In this document: positions 1 to 4,998 of the stretch, piece after piece
Numbering within the stretch: the first letter of the stretch is position 1
Layout: the number at the start of each line of letters is the position of its first letter
Source: CAYZJV01 sp964473245
GTDB lineage: Bacteria; Spirochaetota; Spirochaetia; Sphaerochaetales; Sphaerochaetaceae
Direction: 5' to 3'
Assembly: GCA_964473245.1 (NCBI GenBank)
Contig: CAYYOL010000066.1
Location: 1-8,267 of the forward strand
Length of the DNA: 8,267 nt
The notes under the pieces: generated by a model
Told to the model about the DNA's origin: nothing
Seen by the model: the letters and a program-made list of their open reading frames with translations, nothing else
The model's database searches: none
Translations under genes and position numbers: made by a program

Positions 1-99
1 CCCAGCGGCTTTCAGCAGCTGATGAAGGTGCACAAGGGAGCAGATGGGCGTATTACGTCGAAGAAGATAGCCGATGTGGCGTTTGTACCGCTGGTGTGA
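1..99 (+). CDS. pcm: C-terminal tail of probable protein-L-isoaspartate O-methyltransferase (partial)
   Basis: An open frame runs from the first base to a TGA at 97-99 and gives 32 residues ending in FVPLV. The tail has the pattern GFQQLMKV, then a charged turn (KGADGRITSKK), then VAFVPLV. This resembles the last two beta-strands of protein-L-isoaspartate methyltransferases (Q-L-x-x-V, then V-x-F-V-P-L). The family transfers a methyl group from S-adenosylmethionine to isoaspartyl residues in damaged proteins, in the cytosol. The methyltransferase core lies outside the window, so the call rests on this short end only. The gene is more than 600 bp from the sugar cluster and looks unrelated to it. 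Another small protein with a similar end cannot be excluded. Confidence 0.55.
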   Translation, partial: PSGFQQLMKVHKGADGRITSKKIADVAFVPLV

Positions 100-259
100 T
101 GCTGTTTCACTGAATGATGCTATTCGTGTATGAAACGGATACAGAGCTGGAGGATGAACCATACTAACGCATATGCTGGAATACTGATCATGCCTATTTT
201 CACAGTGTGTAGGGCTTTGTGAGACAAAAGATCATTGCATACGGTCACTATTCTTTGCA

Positions 260-278
260 TATCGGTGAAACACCGATA
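260..278. repeat. Perfect 8-bp inverted repeat with 3-nt loop
   Basis: TATCGGTG (260-267), AAA, CACCGATA (271-278) pair perfectly. No T-run follows on either strand, so it is not a standard intrinsic terminator for the upstream gene. It could be a protein-binding palindrome, a weak terminator, or part of the structured region that begins 25 bp downstream. The left arm recurs at 562-571 inside that element. Function unknown. Confidence 0.6.
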
Positions 279-302
279 ACAGATAATCGTTACAATAAAA
301 AC

Positions 303-599
303 TCAACCAGGGTAGATTGCCACATTTCCTCGTTCACCTGCCTTGCAGACCCTTGAAATGCAGATTGGTGCCAAAATGGCTACAGGAGCCTCCTCGTTCG
401 TATGCGTTTAAAGGCCATTCAGGGCGGGCTGCATTCTCTGAGCCTGTTTATTATTTGCCTTTGTATATACTGCCCCCTTCAAAATGTACCTGGAATACAG
501 GTGAACGAGGAGCTTCGTGCACCATAATCCACGCCAACATGCATGCTAGACACCTAGCAGCCATATCGGTGTGGATATGTGGCAATCTACCCTGGTTGA
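303..599. repeat. 297-bp element bounded by perfect 23-bp inverted repeats, with nested stems
   Basis: Bases 303-325 (core CAACCAGGGTAGATTGCC) are the exact reverse complement of 577-599 (core GGCAATCTACCCTGGTTG). Immediately inside, 327-340 (TCCTCGTTCACCTG) pairs exactly with 498-511 (CAGGTGAACGAGGA). Further in, AATGCAG 357-363 pairs with CTGCATT 429-435, and AATGGC 375-380 with GCCATT 414-419. Local hairpins are AGGAG-C-CTCCT (384-394), ACCTG/CAGGT (488-502), CGTG/CACG (516-533), TGCTAG-ACAC-CTAGCA (544-559) and CATATC/GATATG (562-579, competing with 3 nt of the outer stem). It encodes no plausible protein. Two readings fit: a miniature inverted-repeat (MITE-like) element, or a large structured non-coding RNA. 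No target-site duplication is visible (left flank AATAAAAAC, right flank TTCATTCTT), which weakens a recent insertion. The inverted repeats are certain; the interpretation is open. Confidence 0.8.
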
Positions 600-609
600 T
601 TCATTCTTA

Positions 610-625
610 GGTTAACTAGTTCACC
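610..625. promoter_or_regulatory. Candidate operator palindrome upstream of the LacI-type regulator
   Basis: GGTTAACTAGTTCACC is a 16-bp palindrome with one mismatched pair (positions 613 and 622), centred on CTAG. It lies about 90 bp before the regulator start, where an autoregulatory LacI-family site would be expected. A weak -35-like TTAACT (612-617) lies within it and is followed at 17 bp by GAATAT (635-640), a poor -10 match. That would place the palindrome over a promoter. LacI-family sites are usually palindromes of this size, often with a central CG, which is absent here. No second copy was seen in the short gaps before the other genes. The palindrome is seen; the role is inferred. 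Confidence 0.35.
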
Positions 626-703
626 AATTATCTTGAATATTCCGCTAGATTTTCCTTTACAGATAGAAATATCCATACTAACCTACCGTTGAAAGGTAAT
701 TTC

Positions 704-709
704 GGGAGG
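704..709 (+). promoter_or_regulatory. Ribosome binding site deciding the regulator start
   Basis: GGGAGG ends one base before the ATG at 711, too close for initiation there, but 7 nt before the in-frame GTG at 717. This favours GTG 717 as the start of the LacI-type gene. The weaker GAAAGG at 691-696 would be 14 nt from the ATG. Confidence 0.65.
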
Positions 710-716
710 CATGTTG

Positions 717-1727
717 GTGAACAAGGTAACCATTGCAGACATTGCAAGACACGCTGGAGTATCGAAGGCAGCAGTCAGTTACGTACTCTCGGGAAAGAAG
801 CAACTCAGTGCAGAAGTAGAGAAGCGGATCCTAGAATCAGTGTCCACACTCGGCTACACCCCGCCCACCGTTGCAGCTCGACTAAGCCGAAAACCACCGA
901 AAATCATCAACTTCTGTCTCCCGCTGGAAGCAGGCACGATCAGTGACGATCCCTACTACATTCCCCTCTTCGAAGGAGCAATGGAGTATGCGGCCAGCCA
1001 GGGATACCACACTATGCTCACACGAATCACCGAGGGAGATGAAACCGCGAAAGAACTCTTCTACCGCTCCTTCGATTTCGTCAATGGCGTGATCCTCTGC
1101 AACCTGCAACGCGAGAACCTGCTGGAGCAGGCACTGGTGGATCATGGCGTACCGTACGTAGTGAACGGAACACCGGAAAATATAGACACGCAGTTCTATG
1201 TGGATGCCGATATCGAAGGCATCGCCTATCAAGCCATGGTGCATCTACTGAAAAAGGGACACCGCAGGATCTATACGATAAACCTGCCGGAGCACCTGTT
1301 GCAGAGCCAGCAACGACTGAATGGATTCAAACTCGCCTACCAAGACTACGACCTCGAATGGAACGAGTCGATGCACACCTTCTGCAACGTGAACATGGAG
1401 GACACCTACCGCCATATGACGCAGTTACTTGATCGCAAAGATATCCAAGCAACCGCAGTGGTAACGAGCAACGAGATTCAGGCACGTGGTGTCATCAAAG
1501 CCCTGCAGGAGCGGCAGATACAAATACCGCAGCAGATGGCGGTGGTGAGCATGGGAGGTAGCTCCCTGTCGGTTATCGGACACCCGAAACTCACCACGAT
1601 CGACTTCTCGCCACGGAAGATCGGATACGAATCGGCACGCATGCTCATAGAAGTCATGCAGCGCAAACGGATCCGCCCGTCACACATCATCGTACCGGGA
1701 AAGCTGATCGAGAGAGAATCCACCTGA
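717..1727 (+). CDS. LacI/GalR-family transcriptional regulator
   Basis: The product is a cytoplasmic DNA-binding repressor/activator, 336 residues from GTG 717 (338 if ATG 711 is used), a normal family length. Numbering from ATG 711, the N-terminus (residues 6-51) is a classic LacI helix-turn-helix: VTIADIARHAGVSKAAVSYVLSG, then EVEKRILESVSTLGYTP, followed by the hinge-helix segment PPTVAARLSRK. The remaining ~275 residues form the periplasmic-binding-protein-like sensor. Visible landmarks are the PLFEGAMEYAASQGY block, the KKGHRRIYTIN strand, the SNEIQARGVIKALQERQIQIP block, and the HPKLTTIDFSPRKIG plus IIVPGKLIERES ends. The usual G-[FY]-D-[DN] ligand-contact motif is replaced by SMGGSS (residues 280-285), so the acidic ligand contact seems absent. 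The gene is first in the cluster and 59 bp before the binding-protein gene, so it probably senses the imported sugar or a product of it. The effector cannot be named. Confidence 0.93.
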   Translation: MNKVTIADIARHAGVSKAAVSYVLSGKKQLSAEVEKRILESVSTLGYTPPTVAARLSRKPPKIINFCLPLEAGTISDDPYYIPLFEGAMEYAASQGYHTMLTRITEGDETAKELFYRSFDFVNGVILCNLQRENLLEQALVDHGVPYVVNGTPENIDTQFYVDADIEGIAYQAMVHLLKKGHRRIYTINLPEHLLQSQQRLNGFKLAYQDYDLEWNESMHTFCNVNMEDTYRHMTQLLDRKDIQATAVVTSNEIQARGVIKALQERQIQIPQQMAVVSMGGSSLSVIGHPKLTTIDFSPRKIGYESARMLIEVMQRKRIRPSHIIVPGKLIEREST

Positions 1728-1732
1728 TCACA

Positions 1733-1749
1733 CAGCGTTCAGGACGCTG
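1733..1749. repeat. Small hairpin between regulator and binding-protein genes
   Basis: CAGCGT (1733-1738) and ACGCTG (1744-1749) pair around a 5-nt loop, six bases after the regulator's stop codon. No T-run follows, so efficient termination is unlikely. It could be a weak attenuator or a protein-binding palindrome ahead of the transporter genes. The next gene's ribosome binding site (AAGGAGG, 1771-1777) lies 22 nt downstream and would not be masked. Confidence 0.4.
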
Positions 1750-1786
1750 GTGTCATTCGGATAGAAACTGAAGGAGGAATTCAATT

Positions 1787-3100
1787 ATGAAGACCAAGAG
1801 AAACAGCATGCTGATCGTACTGGCACTCTGTATCGTGCTTGTCGGATCATCGGCGACACTGTTCGCACAGGGACAGCGAGGAGCAGCGGCAGACGGCCCG
1901 ATCACCCTGACCGTCTGGAACTTCAAGTATGCAGAAGAGGTGGCTGGAGCAGCCTTCCGTGAGATGGACAGACTTTTCATGGAGCAGAACCCCGGCATCA
2001 TCATCGACCACCAGGCCCAGCCGGAATCGAACTACTACCAGTTGCTGGTCAGCGCATTCAGCGCACAGAGTGATCTGGATGTATTTCTGACGCACACCGA
2101 CCAGAGAGCCTGGGCGATAGCTGAGATGTTCTATCTCATGGATGATGCGATCGCCGATGTCATGGACACCTACGCCGAATCGGCACGAGCAGCCTGCTCT
2201 GAAACGGGATCGCCCGACTCAGGAATCAAGATTCTACCGTTGACGGCACAGGGAAACGGCATCTACTACAACAAGAGCAACTTCGAAAAAGCCGGCCTCG
2301 ATCCCGAAGCCAGTGTAGCGAACTGGGACGATTTCCTTGCAGCCTGTGAAGCACTGAAGCGTGCCGGCATCACTCCAATCATCTTCGGCAACCAGGGCAG
2401 CCCATTCGGCATCGACTTCACCTACCGTGTGATACTCGGAACCCTTCTCGGTGAAGAAGGTATTGACGGATTTGCAGACGGCTCATCCAGTTTCACCAGC
2501 GCAGAGTTCGCCCAGGCAACGCAGATGATCAAGCAGCTGTTCGATCGGGGATACGTGAATGTGGAAAATGCATCGATCCCCTACTTCGTGGATGCCATCG
2601 AGGTATTCAAGAGTGGAGTCGGCGGTTTCTACCCCGGACTGAACAGCGACATAGCCCACTGGAAAGACTTCGGAGACGCTCTTGGCTACGAGAATGTCGG
2701 ATACTTCCCCGCACCATTGGCTCCAAATGCTGCCTACCCACAAGCACAGGTCAACCAGGGAGCAGGTATCGGATTCGCCGTACCAGCCTATAGCCCTCAT
2801 GCAGAGGCAGCAGCGAAGTATGCCAAGTTCATGACTAGTGGAGAGGCAGGAAAGATCTTCATGGACATGACCGGAGCAATCGTTCCCAACTCGACCATCC
2901 CGATGGATGCATCGAACCCTCTGTTGGCAACCGTTCTTGATCACATGAACAGTAACGCTGTACCCGACATCATGAACAAGGTACCCGGAGGCATGATCAA
3001 TGATTTCTACAACTTCATGAACCTCTACTTCCTCGCCGGCGAAATCAGCCAGAGCGAATACATTCGACAGGTCGAGAACCTGTACAGAAACAACCTGTAG
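1787..3100 (+). CDS. ABC sugar transporter, extracytoplasmic solute-binding protein (family 1, UgpB/MalE-like)
   Basis: The product captures an oligosaccharide outside the inner membrane and delivers it to the two permeases encoded next. The 437 residues match the family's length. The N-terminus is a secretory signal: KTKR, a hydrophobic stretch from MLIVLAL to about residue 23, and a likely cleavage after LFA (residue 27), leaving QGQRG. The only cysteine there (15) sits in the hydrophobic core with no proper lipobox, so the mature protein is probably soluble in the periplasm. Family landmarks are ITLTVWNF (39-46), YYQLLVSAFSAQSDLDVF (83-100), GNGIYYNKSNFEKAGLD (156-172) followed by WDDFLAACEALK, and the C-terminal GEAGKIFMDMTGAIVP block typical of sugar-binding family 1 proteins. 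The start is well supported by AAGGAGG (1771-1777), 9 nt upstream. The exact sugar cannot be read from the sequence. Confidence 0.93.
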   Translation: MKTKRNSMLIVLALCIVLVGSSATLFAQGQRGAAADGPITLTVWNFKYAEEVAGAAFREMDRLFMEQNPGIIIDHQAQPESNYYQLLVSAFSAQSDLDVFLTHTDQRAWAIAEMFYLMDDAIADVMDTYAESARAACSETGSPDSGIKILPLTAQGNGIYYNKSNFEKAGLDPEASVANWDDFLAACEALKRAGITPIIFGNQGSPFGIDFTYRVILGTLLGEEGIDGFADGSSSFTSAEFAQATQMIKQLFDRGYVNVENASIPYFVDAIEVFKSGVGGFYPGLNSDIAHWKDFGDALGYENVGYFPAPLAPNAAYPQAQVNQGAGIGFAVPAYSPHAEAAAKYAKFMTSGEAGKIFMDMTGAIVPNSTIPMDASNPLLATVLDHMNSNAVPDIMNKVPGGMINDFYNFMNLYFLAGEISQSEYIRQVENLYRNNL

Positions 3101-3117
3101 AGCCCATGGATCACCCT

Positions 3118-3151
3118 GGCGGAGCTGGTGTATCGTACACCAGTCTCCGCC
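3118..3151 (+). promoter_or_regulatory. Strong intercistronic hairpin between binding-protein and permease genes
   Basis: GGCGGAGCTGGTGTA (3118-3132) and 3136-3151 (TACACCAG, a bulged T at 3144, CTCCGCC) form a 15-bp stem with a TCG loop. It starts 17 nt after the binding-protein stop and ends 7 nt before the ribosome binding site (AAGGAG, 3159-3164) of the first permease. Only TT follows the stem, so full termination is unlikely. By analogy with structures between malE and malF in enteric bacteria, it may protect the upstream mRNA or cause partial read-through, so that far more binding protein than permease is made. The structure is seen; the role is inferred. Confidence 0.75.
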
Positions 3152-3169
3152 TTACTATAAGGAGAGAGT

Positions 3170-4075
3170 GTGCACAAGACCAGAGTGAAAAGAACCAGAC
3201 GCCTCAGTCAGGACGCCAAGGACGGTTGGGTACTGCTGTCCCCACTGCTCCTTCTCACCGGGATCTTTCTTGTCTACCCGGTATTCTCCAACTTCTATTA
3301 CAGCCTTACGCAGTATAAGGGTTTCGGAGAGCCGGTATTCATCGGACTGGAGAACTACGTACGCATGTTCAGCGACGATCGGTTCTACAGCTCACTGAAG
3401 AACCTGCTCATCCTGACACTCTACATCCCCATCGGCGTGGGACTTCCCCTGATCATCGCGAACGTGTTGAGAACCGGATTGAAAGGGTGGAAGCTCTACC
3501 GAGGGCTCCTCTACCTGCCGAACATCCTCGGACCGGTCATCCTGGGAACGATCTTCTCGGTCATGCTCAGTCAGGTCGGCCCGATCACTGAGATACTGAC
3601 GCGGATGGGCTTTGCCGATGCGAACCGCATCTACCTCCTAGGACGATCGAAAAGCGCGATCAACACCCTCTCCTTCCTCTTCGTCGTATGGATGCGAGTG
3701 GGATTCGGCTGTATCTACTTCCTAGCTGCCATGAGCACCATCGACAGCAGCCTCTATGATGCAGCCAAGATCGACGGAACGAACGCACTGCAGGACTTCA
3801 TCCACGTGACGATTCCCGGTATCAAGTTCTCCATCCAGTTCTTCATCGTTCTGGCTTTCATCGAGGTCTTTGCCCGTATGTACGGCATGATCTTCACCCT
3901 CACCGGCGGCGGTCCGGGCTTTGCCACCTACACCCTCGAATTCGGTGTCTACATGCTCAGCTTCAGTGCCTACCAGAAAGGATATGCAGCTGCGTGGGCG
4001 GTCGTACTCTTCTTTTTCTGCGCCATCATCGCACTGATCCAGATACGCCTGATCAGATCGGAGGAACGCTCATGA
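3170..4075 (+). CDS. ABC sugar transporter permease, MalF/UgpA type
   Basis: This is one half of the inner-membrane channel, 301 residues from a GTG start, 5 nt after AAGGAG. About six membrane segments can be seen, near residues 19-40, 76-98, 112-133, 165-188, 219-243 and 270-293. The cytoplasmic EAA loop that docks the ATPase is clear: YDAAKIDGTNALQDF with HVTIPGIK following (196-219). The TLTGGGPGFATYTLEF segment (244-259) and the short N-terminal basic tail before LLSPLLLL are typical of the UgpA/MalF branch of CUT1 importers. The gene ends in an ATGA overlap with the second permease, so the two are translationally coupled and should be made in equal amounts. A GTG at 3185 is an alternative start but is less well placed. 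The substrate should be the one bound by the preceding protein. Confidence 0.93.
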   Translation: MHKTRVKRTRRLSQDAKDGWVLLSPLLLLTGIFLVYPVFSNFYYSLTQYKGFGEPVFIGLENYVRMFSDDRFYSSLKNLLILTLYIPIGVGLPLIIANVLRTGLKGWKLYRGLLYLPNILGPVILGTIFSVMLSQVGPITEILTRMGFADANRIYLLGRSKSAINTLSFLFVVWMRVGFGCIYFLAAMSTIDSSLYDAAKIDGTNALQDFIHVTIPGIKFSIQFFIVLAFIEVFARMYGMIFTLTGGGPGFATYTLEFGVYMLSFSAYQKGYAAAWAVVLFFFCAIIALIQIRLIRSEERS

Positions 4076-4926
4076 GAAACACCGAACGTACACGCAGACT
4101 ACTCCACCGCCGCATCTCCGAGGGCATCACCTACCTGCTGCTTACCATATTCGCTGCCATTATCGCATATCCCATCTACTTCTCGATCATCAGCAGCCTC
4201 AAGACCCCGACACTCTATACCAGTGACAAGATCGGCTTACCGACAGCGCCAACACTGGCCAACTACACCTCGGTGCTCACCAACATGCACATGCTACAGT
4301 TCTTGATCAACACCCTCATCGTGGTCGGCTTGAGCATGGTCCTCTACTTCCTGATCTGTACCGCAGCAGGCTTCGCCTTCGGGAAGCTCCGGTTCAAGGG
4401 ACGCCTCTGGGCATTCACCTTCGTACTCTTCATCCAGATATTCCCGCAGATGGTCATAGCCGGACAGGTCTACCAGCTGCTGAACAAAATGGGAATGCTG
4501 AATACCTTCAGAGGTCTGATCCTCGTCTGGGTCGCCTACTTCGCTCCTTTCGGGACCTACATCATGACGACCTACTACGCGAGTGTTCCCAAGTCGCTGG
4601 TCGAATCGGCCAGGATCGACGGCGCGAATGTCCTGCAGCAACTGGTGCGGATCATGATACCGATAGCCAAGCCGATGATCGGAACGCTCGGTATCATCGG
4701 GGCTCTGGCGATGTGGCATGAGCTACCATTCTCCATGCTCATACTCCAACGTCAGCAGCTACGCACTCTTACCCTGGGCATCGCCCTGATGCAGGGAGAG
4801 TTCGGCCTACCCACCCCGGTGCTCACCGCGGCCATACTGGTCACCAGCGGCGTACCCCTGATACTCTATATCATATTCCAGAACTATATCACCATGGGAT
4901 CCACCGCGGGTTCCGTGAAAGGGTAG
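4072..4926 (+). CDS. ABC sugar transporter permease, MalG/UgpE type
   Basis: This is the second channel half, 284 residues. The ATG at 4072 overlaps the previous stop codon (ATGA) and has GGAGGA (4060-4065) 6 nt upstream. The frame stays open upstream to 3994, but that extension lies over the first permease and lacks membrane-protein character. Six membrane segments fall near residues 18-41, 78-103, 113-134, 146-168, 202-224 and 250-271. The EAA loop is LVESARIDGANVLQQL with VRIMIPIAKP following (177-201). The ending QNYITMGSTAGSVKG is the usual C-terminus of UgpE/MalG-type permeases. No ATP-binding gene is found before the next gene or anywhere in the window. A shared MsmX/UgpC-type ATPase encoded elsewhere is the common solution in such clusters and is inferred here. 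Confidence 0.94.
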   Translation: MRNTERTRRLLHRRISEGITYLLLTIFAAIIAYPIYFSIISSLKTPTLYTSDKIGLPTAPTLANYTSVLTNMHMLQFLINTLIVVGLSMVLYFLICTAAGFAFGKLRFKGRLWAFTFVLFIQIFPQMVIAGQVYQLLNKMGMLNTFRGLILVWVAYFAPFGTYIMTTYYASVPKSLVESARIDGANVLQQLVRIMIPIAKPMIGTLGIIGALAMWHELPFSMLILQRQQLRTLTLGIALMQGEFGLPTPVLTAAILVTSGVPLILYIIFQNYITMGSTAGSVKG

Positions 4927-4998
4927 CTGCACCATGGATACCCGACACGTTTTCGCTTCACCCTATTTAGTACCATCAATGCTGGAGGAACCTACTGC

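Larger units (their letters stand above)
100..716. other. Long intergenic stretch with several inverted repeats
   Basis: No frame here looks like a real gene. The longest starts with TTG at 317, has no ribosome binding site and reads through both arms of an inverted repeat. A 30-residue frame at 130-222 also lacks a ribosome binding site. The stretch is visibly more AT-rich than the flanking genes. It holds a hairpin at 260-278, a 297-bp inverted-repeat-bounded element at 303-599 and a palindrome at 610-625, each listed separately. A short direct repeat is present: CATATCGGTG at 258-267 and again at 562-571. TTGCATACGGT (235-245) and TTGCATATCGGT (255-266) form a near-repeat 20 nt apart. I see no tRNA, rRNA, CRISPR or clear U-tract terminator. 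Confidence 0.8.

Noticed and set aside
130..222. 30-residue frame beginning MKRIQSWRM
   Set aside because: No ribosome binding site precedes it and there is no recognisable sequence. Only an unlikely small ORF.
260..278. Intrinsic terminator of the upstream gene
   Set aside because: The stem is good, but no T-run follows on either strand, and it is more than 160 bp from the stop codon.
301..606. Integron attC site
   Set aside because: ACTCAAC (301-307) fits the RYYYAAC core, but the other end GTTGATT breaks GTTRRRY. At about 300 bp it is far longer than known attC sites, and no cassette array or integrase is present.
317..610. 97-codon frame on the + strand inside the inverted-repeat element
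   Set aside because: It starts with TTG within the left arm, has no ribosome binding site, shows no domain-like pattern and reads through both arms of the repeat. It is best explained as a chance frame.
3994..4071. 26-codon upstream extension of the second permease
   Set aside because: It overlaps the last membrane segment of the first permease. ATG 4072 has a well-placed GGAGGA and the common ATGA overlap.
4294..4719. 141-codon frame on the - strand opposite the second permease
   Set aside because: Antisense shadow, very rich in acidic residues, Gln and His, as expected from the complement of membrane-protein codons.
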